From an uncultured bacterium (GTDB lineage Bacteria; Actinomycetota; Coriobacteriia; Coriobacteriales; Eggerthellaceae): 5,822 bases of DNA. The stretch is from positions 1-5,822 of the forward strand of contig CAJMLT010000057.1 of assembly GCA_905214325.1 (NCBI GenBank), in the 5' to 3' direction. The position numbers and the translations under genes are program-made. The notes under the pieces are model-generated. The model saw only the letters and a program-made list of their open reading frames with translations, was not told the origin of the DNA and did no database searches. Below are positions 1 to 5,822 of the stretch, one piece after another; position 1 is the first letter of the stretch; each line of letters opens with the position of its first letter.

Positions 1-643
1 TTTCTATGGTGCCCTCGTTGATGAGCTTCGTGGCGCGCACGCCGTCCATCATCTCGAAAAGAGCATCATAGAGTGGGCGGATGTAGGGATCTATTTTCTC
101 ATTGAGCGTTCCGGGGAGAAAGCCGAGGTTTTCTCCCGCTTCGACGACGGGGCGAGTCAACACGATCCGACCGACTTCCTTATGATTGAGTGCAGCGATA
201 GCCATAGCCATGGCCAAATAGGTTTTACCCGTACCGGCAGGGCCGATGCCGAACGTAATCGTGTTTTTCCCGATCGACTCCACGTAATGCTTTTGCGTGG
301 GGGTCTTGGGACGAATGGCTTTCCCCCGATGCGTGAGAACCACCTTGTCGCGCAGAGTGCGTGGGGTAAGTTCACCGGTTTTGAGAAGGTCGAGAGCACG
401 CTCCACCGTATCCCCATCGATTTCATCACCGCGCCTCACCCGATTCATGAGATCGGAAAAGAGCGTGGTGAGGGATTGGAGTTCGGTTTCATCTCCCGCC
501 AACAAGACGGTATCGCCACGAACGGTGATGCGTGCGCCGAAGCGCTCCTCTATGAGGTGGAGATAGGCATCCTGAGGTCCCACGAGAGAAGTGACATCGA
601 AGCCTTCGGGAAGAGTGAGGGTGATTTGTGTTTGATCGGTCAT
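1..643 (-). CDS. phoH: PhoH-family ATPase, N-terminal part (runs off the left edge)
   Basis: This is a PhoH/PhoL-type cytoplasmic P-loop ATPase linked to RNA metabolism; its exact substrate is unsettled. The 214 visible codons start at ATG 643-641 (MTDQTQITLTLPEG). Residues 1 to about 70 form the small N-terminal KH-like region typical of the long actinobacterial form. The family block RPKTPTQKHYVESI is at about 111-124. The Walker A loop GPAGTGKT is at 134-141, and the signature RPVVEAGENLGFLPG lies at about 164-178, followed by EKIDPYIRPLYDAL. Walker B and the C-terminus, roughly 110-130 residues by usual family length, lie beyond base 1. The start overlaps the mtaB stop by four bases (ATGA, 640-643), and no Shine-Dalgarno sequence is visible upstream, so translation is probably coupled to mtaB. 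The next gene outside the window is likely ybeY, as in many genomes (inference). The family assignment is very secure. Confidence 0.95.
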   Translation of the reverse strand, partial: MTDQTQITLTLPEGFDVTSLVGPQDAYLHLIEERFGARITVRGDTVLLAGDETELQSLTTLFSDLMNRVRRGDEIDGDTVERALDLLKTGELTPRTLRDKVVLTHRGKAIRPKTPTQKHYVESIGKNTITFGIGPAGTGKTYLAMAMAIAALNHKEVGRIVLTRPVVEAGENLGFLPGTLNEKIDPYIRPLYDALFEMMDGVRATKLINEGTIE

Positions 644-1827
644 GCTTTAAAGATACCAGACGGGTCGACATCTGTTAAGGCGATTCGGACCAAACTTCCC
701 ACTTCGTAATCAAGGGGAACGTCCACTTTATAGTAGGATTCCGTCGTCGCCCTACCCCGTCCTTCGACAACCACCCATTCGGATGACCCGACAAGGCCCC
801 GCGCGAAGCGTAAACGCAGATCCTCTCCGAGACGGATGAGAACATCGGCGCGTTCGTCCTTGATGGATGGCTCTATCTGATCTAGACGTTTCGCCGCCGG
901 TGTCCCCCGACGCGGCGAATAACGGAAGACATGAAGTTTCGAGAAACCCACCTCTTCGACCAATTCACAGGTCGAGTCGAAGTCGGCTTGCGTCTCGCCG
1001 GGAAAACCGACGATGACATCGGTCGTAAGGGAAAGAGAGGGAATCTCCTCCTTGAGCATGGTGCAGAGAGCCCGAAAGTCACCCGAACGATACGGCCGAT
1101 ACATTTCTCTGAGGACCTTATCCGATCCCGACTGCAGGGGAAGATGGAGATGACGACAAATCCTCCCCTCGCTCTTCGCCATGAGGTCCACCATCCTGGG
1201 ATCAAGTGAGCGCGGTTCCACGGAGGAGAGCCGCAAACGCGCTCCATCGGTTCTCTCGAGCAACGCTTCCAGGAGATCGACAAGACCTTTGCCGCCGGAT
1301 GTATAGGATCCCATGTCGATACCCGTGAGAACGATCTCTCCAACACCTCGATCGCTCAACCCCCCAACCTCATCGAGCACATCATCGAAAGGTCGAGACC
1401 ACGCCGGCCCGCGCGCCACATGGACGATGCAATAGCTGCAAGCATGGTCGCAGCCATCCTGAACCTTCACCGCTACACGTGTGGGAAACTCCTCGCCGAG
1501 ACGCAACGACATATCGGTTGAATCGATGAGATCGCTTTTATCCACGACGACGACGCGATCGTCGAGAGAGGAGAAGAAAGAGGGGTCGATAACCGCCGCA
1601 CATCCCGTCACCAACACGGCGGCATGATCGTTGCCGCGCAAGAGCTTCCGAATGGTTTTACGTGTTTTCTTTTCGGCATCCCCGGTTACGGTGCAGGTGT
1701 TCACCACGATGAGATCGGCTTCGGTAGGAGAGACGAGATGAGCCCCTTTGCTGCGATAGGACAAGGCGATACTGTCCGATTCCACACGGTTTACCTTGCA
1801 TCCCAGATTGACGACGGCAACGTTCAT
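640..1827 (-). CDS. mtaB: tRNA N6-threonylcarbamoyladenosine methylthiotransferase MtaB
   Basis: This radical-SAM enzyme converts t6A to ms2t6A at position 37 of tRNAs such as tRNA-Lys(UUU). With the ATG at 1827 it has 395 residues, slightly shorter than many family members. The N-terminal MTTase domain carries the three cluster cysteines at 10 (LGCKVN), 45 (NTCTVT) and 76 (TGCAAV). The radical-SAM motif CDHACSYC gives C126, C130 and C133. Downstream are VLTGIDMGSY, LHLPLQSGSDK and DVIVGFPGET, and a TRAM-like RNA-binding domain from about 340 to the end. LGCKVN is the MtaB form; MiaB has GCQMN and RimO has LGCxKN. I chose the 1827 start because AGAGGA (1836-1841) sits 8 bases before it and the protein then begins MNVAVVNLGCKVN like its relatives. 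An in-frame ATG at 1836, overlapping the rsmE stop, would add MTS but has no usable spacing to that site. MtaB is certain at family level; the start is moderately sure. Confidence 0.94.
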   Translation of the reverse strand: MNVAVVNLGCKVNRVESDSIALSYRSKGAHLVSPTEADLIVVNTCTVTGDAEKKTRKTIRKLLRGNDHAAVLVTGCAAVIDPSFFSSLDDRVVVVDKSDLIDSTDMSLRLGEEFPTRVAVKVQDGCDHACSYCIVHVARGPAWSRPFDDVLDEVGGLSDRGVGEIVLTGIDMGSYTSGGKGLVDLLEALLERTDGARLRLSSVEPRSLDPRMVDLMAKSEGRICRHLHLPLQSGSDKVLREMYRPYRSGDFRALCTMLKEEIPSLSLTTDVIVGFPGETQADFDSTCELVEEVGFSKLHVFRYSPRRGTPAAKRLDQIEPSIKDERADVLIRLGEDLRLRFARGLVGSSEWVVVEGRGRATTESYYKVDVPLDYEVGSLVRIALTDVDPSGIFKA

Positions 1828-1832
1828 AGATG

Positions 1833-2636
1833 TCATCCTCTACAGGAGGAATCGCTGAGAGCACGCAATTCGTAGAGAACAAGTGCCGAAGCCACAACTC
1901 CGGCGGTTTCCGTACGCAGGATGCTCGGGCCGAGGGAAACCAGGGAAGCATTTTCATTGCATGCGAGCAACTCATCCACCTCCGAAGAGGAAAGTCCCCC
2001 TTCGGGACCCACCACCAAGGCAATCGTATCATCGGAAGAAAACGATAAACGATCCCCGAGGACGGATTTCAAGGCGTCGAGAACCCTGTTGCTCACCGAT
2101 GTTTCCTCCCAACAGACAAGAAGAGCCGTCGCACGCGAAAGGGAGCGTGAAGCTTCGGCGAGCGTGAGGGGCTCACACACCTCGGGCCGGACACGCCGAC
2201 CGCTTTGCATGGCGGCGCTTTTGGCGATCGAGTTCCAGCGCTTCATCTTGGACAGCTGCTTTTTCCCATCGAGCTTCACCACGCAACGCTTCGTGACGAG
2301 CGGCGTGAAAGACGTGATGCCCACTTCCGTCGCCTGACGAAGTATCGCATCCATCTTGTCTCCTTTGGCCAACCCTTGGAACAGCATGAGCGAAGGCGTT
2401 GTCGATACCTCATCAATGGCACAAGCGATACGCACGGAAGGCAGGTCTTCATCGAAGGCGATGATCTCGCATTCGAAATAATCCTGTTGCGCATCGACGA
2501 GCGCTATATGTTCTCCGGCATGCAGGCGCAAGACCCGCGCATGTTTGAGGTCGTCCTCGCTCAAGCGCAAGGAAAAGACCTCCTCCTGCTCATCGGCGAT
2601 CACCTGTTCATCAAGGTAGAAATGGGGTAAGGACAT
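1833..2636 (-). CDS. rsmE: 16S rRNA (uracil(1498)-N3)-methyltransferase RsmE
   Basis: RsmE is a SPOUT-class, SAM-dependent enzyme that methylates N3 of U1498 (E. coli numbering) in 16S rRNA of the 30S subunit. The product is 267 residues, close to the usual 240-260. Residues 1 to about 75 form the PUA-like RNA-binding region. The family motifs follow in order: KGDKMDAILRQATEVG at 91-106, TKRCVVKL at 115-122, RWNSIAKSAAMQSGR at 133-147, GPEGG at 210-214, and LGPSILRTETA at 235-245, which forms the SAM-binding trefoil knot. The start ATG at 2636 is preceded by AGGA (2641-2644) four bases away and fits the family N-terminus (MSLPHFYLDE). It begins 13 bases after dnaJ ends. The prmA gene that often sits between dnaJ and rsmE in Bacillota is absent. 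The assignment is very secure. Confidence 0.96.
   Translation of the reverse strand: MSLPHFYLDEQVIADEQEEVFSLRLSEDDLKHARVLRLHAGEHIALVDAQQDYFECEIIAFDEDLPSVRIACAIDEVSTTPSLMLFQGLAKGDKMDAILRQATEVGITSFTPLVTKRCVVKLDGKKQLSKMKRWNSIAKSAAMQSGRRVRPEVCEPLTLAEASRSLSRATALLVCWEETSVSNRVLDALKSVLGDRLSFSSDDTIALVVGPEGGLSSSEVDELLACNENASLVSLGPSILRTETAGVVASALVLYELRALSDSSCRG
1836..1841 (-). promoter_or_regulatory. Shine-Dalgarno site for mtaB, inside the end of rsmE
   Basis: The minus strand reads AGAGGA, followed by 8 bases and then ATG at 1827. For the competing ATG at 1836 the same GAGG would have no spacer at all. This site therefore decides the mtaB start. It lies within and just before the last codons of rsmE, so ribosomes finishing rsmE stop on top of it, which favours coupled translation. 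Confidence 0.6.
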
Positions 2637-2649
2637 GATTTCCTACCCT

Positions 2650-3774
2650 TTAGGAATTGAAGGCATCACGGAGCTTTTGAAGGGTAGAGCGATGAGATGA
2701 CACATCTTCACCCATCTCATCGGCAAGCTTTTTCAAGATCTCACGCTCGGCTTTGGAAAGACGGGAGGGAATGCGCACTTCGATGTGGACCAACAGATCA
2801 CCACGGGATTCGCTGCGGAAACGGGGCATGCCGAAACCGCGGACCTTGATCACCTGACCGTATTGGCACCCTTCGGGAATAACGACTTTCACCTTCTCGT
2901 CCTTGAAGATGCCATCCACTTCTATTTCGGCACCGAGAGCAGCCTGAACCATGGAGATCGCCGTCGAGGCATGGAGATCATCCCCGTCGCGCTCGAAGAA
3001 CTCATGGGCGGCAATGCGACAGGTAACGATCAGATCACCCGCTGCGGCACCCCGCACACCTGCTTCACCGTATCCCGAAAGACGCAACTGCTGACCGTCA
3101 CGGATGCCGACGGGAATATCGACCGAAAGTCGTTGACGGTCGGGAACGCGCCCCTGACCTTCACACTCAGGGCAGGGGTTTTCGATGATCTTACCCGAAC
3201 CGGAACAGCGGGGACAGGTGGATGCGGCCTGCATGTCACCGAGGAAGGTGTGTTGGACCGTGACCACCCGTCCCTGTCCGTTGCAGTCCGGACAGGTTAT
3301 TTCCTGGCCGTCTTCGCTCAACCCCGAACCCGAGCAATCGGGACAGGGGGCCAAACGGTCATAGACTATCTCCTTGTGGATACCGGCTGCGGCTTCTTCG
3401 AGGGTGATCCTCATGCCGACGCCCATATCACGACCTTCCTTGCGCACGTTGGTGCGACCGGCTCCGCCACCGAAAAAGGAACTGAACAGATCGCCCATAC
3501 CGAATCCACCGCCGAAAAGGTCTTCCAGATCGACGTATTGGGAGCCTCCGGCCGCCGCACCGGGAATGGTGCCGAAGCGATCGTATTGCGCCCGCTTGTT
3601 GGGATCGCTCAAAACATCATAGGCCTCATTGAGCTCCTTGAAGCGATCTTCCGCATCGGGATCCTTATTGACGTCGGGATGAAGTTCACGCGCCTTCTTG
3701 CGGAACGCCTTTTTGATATCGTCATCGCCTGCCGTTTTATCGACACCGAGCACTTCATACAAATCGTTTGCCAT
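2650..3774 (-). CDS. dnaJ: Molecular chaperone DnaJ (class A Hsp40; actinobacterial DnaJ2 position)
   Basis: DnaJ is a cytoplasmic co-chaperone that delivers unfolded proteins to DnaK and stimulates its ATPase. The 374-residue product has the full class A layout. The J domain is residues 1-68, with the DnaK-activating HPD at 32-34. A short Gly/Phe region spans about 69-110. Four CxxCxGxG zinc-binding repeats begin at C144, C161, C187 and C201. The C-terminal substrate-binding and dimerisation domains run from about 215 to 374. All catalytic and zinc residues are present. The start ATG at 3774 gives the canonical MANDLYEVLG, but no good Shine-Dalgarno sequence is present at normal spacing. Translation may depend on ribosomes ending hrcA 23 bases upstream. 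Neither grpE nor dnaK is adjacent; the hrcA-dnaJ pairing matches the second DnaJ (DnaJ2) of actinobacteria, so another dnaJ with dnaK-grpE probably lies elsewhere (inference). Confidence 0.97.
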   Translation of the reverse strand: MANDLYEVLGVDKTAGDDDIKKAFRKKARELHPDVNKDPDAEDRFKELNEAYDVLSDPNKRAQYDRFGTIPGAAAGGSQYVDLEDLFGGGFGMGDLFSSFFGGGAGRTNVRKEGRDMGVGMRITLEEAAAGIHKEIVYDRLAPCPDCSGSGLSEDGQEITCPDCNGQGRVVTVQHTFLGDMQAASTCPRCSGSGKIIENPCPECEGQGRVPDRQRLSVDIPVGIRDGQQLRLSGYGEAGVRGAAAGDLIVTCRIAAHEFFERDGDDLHASTAISMVQAALGAEIEVDGIFKDEKVKVVIPEGCQYGQVIKVRGFGMPRFRSESRGDLLVHIEVRIPSRLSKAEREILKKLADEMGEDVSSHRSTLQKLRDAFNS

Positions 3775-3797
3775 AAGGGTTTATCACACTCTCATTT

Positions 3798-4793
3798 CTA
3801 ACATTCCTGCAATATGTTCCTAGCGGCGCGAACCGTCTTGAAAACCTGTGAATAATTCATCCGTGTCGGGCCGACGATGGCCACAAGACCCATGTGGTCG
3901 GCCTCGCCGAAACGGCTTGCGACAAGCGACACACCGGAGAGGGCTTCGGTTTCGTTTTCGTGTCCGATACGCACAAGCGGTCCATCGCACCGGACGGCCT
4001 CCTCGAAAACGTGGAGCAACAACGAGTCATCTTCGAGCTGTTCGAGAACGGGAAGGAGACGGGTCGAGTCACTGAATTCGGGTTGGCTGAGCAATCGGGT
4101 CATTCCAAGCGAATACGGTCGACATTCGCTTTGCTCGCGGCAACACGAGACGAGCTCTTCGACGATCAACCCGAGTAGCGGATCATCGACGAGACGATGC
4201 TCGGGTATCGATGAGATCACCGTATCGAGAGACCTATCGGCGAATAGGGCGTTGAGGGTATCTTGCACACGGGTCAGCGCCTCTTGCGTGCAGGTCTCCG
4301 AAAGATCGATCTGACGATTGAACACCTGACCATCCCGCGTCACGATGACGAGAAGGGTGCGCATCGGAGTCAATGAGACCAGATTTACGAGCTTTATTTC
4401 AACCGACAGAACACGTGGCGGAATGACCAACGTGAGGCAGTCGGTGAGCCGCGTGAGCGCCTTCGAAGTCTTCTCGATCAGTTCGTCTAGCTCATGAGCG
4501 CTTTCCTTGAGATCGCCGATGACCTTTTCATCCTCATCGGATTCCCCAATATGTTCGAGAAGATCGTCGACGAAAGCGCGATAACCGTAATCGGTGGGAA
4601 TGCGGCCGGCGGAGGTATGGGGCTGAATCAGATATCCGGCCTCCTCCAAAACGGAAAGTTCGTTACGCACGGTAGCGGAACTTATACCGAGGTTGTAGCG
4701 CTCGACGAGTGTACGCGATCCAACAGGAAGCGCACGGGCAACGTATTCCTCGATGAGAACCCTGAGAACTATCTGTCTTCTATCCGATAACAC
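3798..4793 (-). CDS. hrcA: Heat-inducible transcription repressor HrcA
   Basis: HrcA is the cytoplasmic repressor of heat-shock genes. It binds CIRCE inverted repeats and in many bacteria needs GroEL to stay active. With a GTG start at 4793 the protein has 331 residues, a normal length. The winged-helix DNA-binding domain covers residues 1 to about 78, with PVGSRTL at 23-29, ISSATVRNEL at 37-46 (recognition region) and the conserved QPHTSAGRIPTDYGYR at 57-72. A GAF-like effector and dimerisation region follows, ending with the family block LVAIVGPTRMNYSQV near the C-terminus. I chose the GTG because it gives MLSDRRQIVL, which matches the start of known HrcA proteins (MLT/SxRQ), and because GAGGAAGGA lies just upstream. 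An ATG at 4820 would add nine residues, has no ribosome site and would abut the CIRCE element. The CIRCE at 4822-4848 indicates autorepression. Function is secure; the start is likely. Confidence 0.95.
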   Translation of the reverse strand: MLSDRRQIVLRVLIEEYVARALPVGSRTLVERYNLGISSATVRNELSVLEEAGYLIQPHTSAGRIPTDYGYRAFVDDLLEHIGESDEDEKVIGDLKESAHELDELIEKTSKALTRLTDCLTLVIPPRVLSVEIKLVNLVSLTPMRTLLVIVTRDGQVFNRQIDLSETCTQEALTRVQDTLNALFADRSLDTVISSIPEHRLVDDPLLGLIVEELVSCCREQSECRPYSLGMTRLLSQPEFSDSTRLLPVLEQLEDDSLLLHVFEEAVRCDGPLVRIGHENETEALSGVSLVASRFGEADHMGLVAIVGPTRMNYSQVFKTVRAARNILQEC

Positions 4794-4797
4794 GACT

Positions 4798-4806
4798 TCC
4801 TTCCTC
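4798..4806 (-). promoter_or_regulatory. Strong Shine-Dalgarno site for hrcA that fixes the GTG start
   Basis: The minus strand reads GAGGAAGGA, ending 4 bases before the GTG at 4793; GAGG alone is 9 bases away. It lies inside the longer reading frame that would begin at ATG 4820, and no comparable site precedes that ATG. This supports the shorter HrcA. Confidence 0.65.
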
Positions 4807-4821
4807 GAATCATGCTGCATT

Positions 4822-4848
4822 CTAGCAGTGTAGCCCTTCGAGTGCTAA
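4822..4848 (-). promoter_or_regulatory. CIRCE operator (HrcA binding site)
   Basis: On the minus strand the site reads TTAGCACTC, then 9 bases, then CACTGCTAG. The CIRCE consensus is TTAGCACTC-N9-GAGTGCTAA. The distal arm (4840-4848) matches 9 of 9 and the spacer is exactly 9. The arm nearer hrcA (4822-4830) matches 6 of 9: on the plus strand it is CTAGCAGTG against TTAGCACTC. It lies 28 bases upstream of the hrcA GTG and just downstream of promoter-like sequence, the usual place for an operator that blocks initiation. Location and spacing make this a confident call despite the degenerate arm. Confidence 0.88.
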
Positions 4849-4862
4849 CGTTTCCCTCCGAG

Positions 4863-4920
4863 ATCATAAAGTTCGCGGAAAAGACAACCGGACGTTACGA
4901 TCGGGTAAACCACTCTTCAA
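4863..4920 (-). promoter_or_regulatory. Candidate promoter region for the hrcA-dnaJ-rsmE-mtaB-phoH unit
   Basis: Two weak sigma-70-like options are visible on the minus strand. One is TATGAT (4863-4868), five of six matches to a -10 box, but with no good -35 at 16-18 bases (TTGTCT is only 13 bases upstream). It would start transcription around 4856, just before the CIRCE element. The other is TTGAAG (4915-4920), 17 bases, then TAACGT (4892-4897), which has better spacing but a poorer -10. The first fits the operator position better. Neither can be settled by eye. Confidence 0.35.
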
Positions 4921-4921
4921 A

Positions 4922-4948
4922 GAAAAACCTACGATAAGGCGAAAAACC
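4922..4948. repeat. Short direct repeat, two copies of GAAAAACC (period 19)
   Basis: On the plus strand GAAAAACC occurs at 4922-4929 and again at 4941-4948. On the transcribed strand this gives two T-rich tracts (GGTTTTTC) in the hemW-hrcA gap, 33 to 62 bases after the hemW stop. No stable GC-rich stem precedes either tract, so I do not call it a terminator. It may be chance. Confidence 0.3.
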
Positions 4949-4981
4949 ACCATTGCGACCGCTCGTCGATATCGGCGATCC

Positions 4982-5822
4982 TCACGGAGCGAGATCCAAT
5001 ACACGACCGAACAGAACGTTTCCGCAAAGCCATCCTCGCGACGTCGGGCGATAAGATCCCTGAACGTGCTCTACGAGCCCCTCCTCCACCAAAGAGTCGA
5101 ATACACGTTTCGCTTCGGGTAATTCGCCACATGCCCCATCCAGGTATTCTTCCGAGATACCACGGGTCATGCGCATGGCAAGCATAAGATCCTCGGCGAC
5201 CATCTGACGGCGATTCAGCTTTTCAATCTCTTTGCCGTCCCGGATACGCACCCGGCAGCTATCGTTTTGTCGCATGCTCACCGCCGACGAACCGATTCCC
5301 AAATAAGGCACCGCACTCCAGTAAGCGGTATTATGGCGACATTCATACCCCGGCATCGCATAACTCGCAACCTCATAGCGATGCATTCCCGCCCCTTCCA
5401 AGACGGTGGCGGCCGATTCCATCATCTCCGCCTGCTCATCGTCGTCGCACGGTGGAATCTCCCCCGCTTCCAAGAGGGAATCGAACGGGGTGCCCTCCTC
5501 GATGACGAGAGGATAGATGCTCACATGGTTCACCCCGCAAGCAAGCGCCTCATCGAGAGACGAGACGAACTCACCGGGTGTTTGCGTGGGGAGACCACAC
5601 ATCAGATCAACGCTCACATTATCAAAGCGCAGGCGAGCCGTATCGATGGCACGACGGGCGGCATCCCCATCGTGAACCCGCCCCAATATCTTCAGCAGAC
5701 GATCATCGAAGGACTGAACCCCCAAAGAGAGTCTGTTCACGCCGAGAGCAAAAAGGTCCTTGACCATAGCCTCGGTCAGGCTCTCGGGGTTGGCTTCCAA
5801 GGAACATTCGACTTCCGGAGTC
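4982..5822 (-). CDS. hemW: Heme chaperone HemW (radical-SAM, coproporphyrinogen-oxidase-like), C-terminal part; runs off the right edge
   Basis: HemW, once annotated as an oxygen-independent coproporphyrinogen III oxidase, is a radical-SAM-fold heme-binding protein thought to deliver heme to target proteins. Some 280 codons are visible and stay open to the right edge; the first visible residues are TPEVECSLEANPESL. About 100 N-terminal residues, including the CxxxCxxC cluster motif, are outside the window. Diagnostic HemW blocks are GVNRLSLGVQSFDDRLLKILGR, here with variants, then DLMCGLPTQT, HVSIYPLVIEEGTPF, and the HNTAYW motif followed by YLGIGSSAVS; HNxxYW separates HemW from true HemN. 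A C-terminal HemN_C-type helical domain ends in RPTSRGWLCGNVLFGRVLDLAP with a TGA stop at 4984-4982. An apparent TTG start at 5800 is internal and not the real start. hemW directly upstream of hrcA is a common arrangement. The cluster cysteines could not be checked. Confidence 0.93.
   Translation of the reverse strand, partial: TPEVECSLEANPESLTEAMVKDLFALGVNRLSLGVQSFDDRLLKILGRVHDGDAARRAIDTARLRFDNVSVDLMCGLPTQTPGEFVSSLDEALACGVNHVSIYPLVIEEGTPFDSLLEAGEIPPCDDDEQAEMMESAATVLEGAGMHRYEVASYAMPGYECRHNTAYWSAVPYLGIGSSAVSMRQNDSCRVRIRDGKEIEKLNRRQMVAEDLMLAMRMTRGISEEYLDGACGELPEAKRVFDSLVEEGLVEHVQGSYRPTSRGWLCGNVLFGRVLDLAP

Noticed and set aside
2785..3801. A 338-codon open frame on the plus strand, antisense to nearly all of dnaJ
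   Set aside because: It mirrors a certain dnaJ gene, shows no recognisable protein family, and its composition is what an antisense frame of a moderately GC-rich gene gives. The long plus-strand frames opposite rsmE (2205-2630), phoH (182-709) and hrcA (3877-4314) are rejected for the same reason.
4938..4951. Possible hairpin GGTGG-TTTT-TCGCC on the minus strand after hemW, considered as a terminator
   Set aside because: The stem is only five pairs with two wobbles, the T-run is in the loop rather than after the stem, and no other GC-rich stem precedes the T tracts. Any hemW terminator is not evident.
4849..4981. Search for a HspR HAIR site (CTTGAGT-N7-ACTCAAG) or a second CIRCE in the hemW-hrcA gap
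   Set aside because: No inverted repeat resembling HAIR and no second CIRCE is visible.
5798..5800. TTG as the start of hemW
   Set aside because: The frame is open upstream to the window edge and reads TPEVECS just before it, which matches the internal HemW sequence leading into LEANP. The real start is outside the window.
1..5822. A novel defence, mobile or secretory system
   Set aside because: Every long stretch is accounted for by well-known housekeeping families in one orientation. There are no repeats arrays, transposase fragments, tRNA genes or composition breaks.

Overview
The window is an ordinary chromosomal housekeeping block. Six protein genes lie on the minus strand and cover almost the whole window. 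In transcription order (right to left) they are hemW (3' part only), hrcA, dnaJ, rsmE, mtaB and phoH (5' part only). I see no RNA genes, mobile elements, CRISPR arrays, phage genes or signs of recent transfer. The base composition looks uniform, with GC in the mid-fifties judged by eye.

The order hemW-hrcA-dnaJ-rsmE-...-phoH is familiar from Actinomycetota. It differs from the Bacillota order, where hrcA is followed by grpE-dnaK-dnaJ and prmA usually precedes rsmE. The moderate GC and an MtaB-type methylthiotransferase between rsmE and phoH suggest Coriobacteriia (Eggerthella/Olsenella/Collinsella relatives) rather than high-GC Streptomyces-like actinobacteria. This placement is inferred from gene order and was not tested by a search.

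Region by region: positions 4982-5822 hold the C-terminal three quarters of HemW, a heme chaperone related to HemN. The 188-base gap 4794-4981 is the only real intergenic region. It carries a CIRCE operator (4822-4848; one perfect 9-bp arm, 9-bp spacer, one degenerate arm), promoter-like hexamers and a strong ribosome binding site for hrcA. From there hrcA, dnaJ, rsmE, mtaB and phoH form one tight transcription unit. The gaps are 23 and 13 bases before dnaJ and rsmE. After that come a near-overlap at rsmE/mtaB and a 4-base ATGA overlap at mtaB/phoH.

Together the unit links protein-folding stress control (HrcA repressor and its partner chaperone DnaJ) to RNA maintenance (RsmE methylates 16S rRNA, MtaB thiomethylates tRNA, PhoH is an RNA-linked ATPase usually next to ybeY). 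If the CIRCE site controls the only promoter, the rRNA and tRNA modification genes would also be induced by heat shock.

The most useful corrections are two start codons. hrcA probably begins at the GTG at 4793, not the upstream ATG at 4820. mtaB probably begins at the ATG at 1827, not the ATG at 1836. I did not find a previously undescribed system here.
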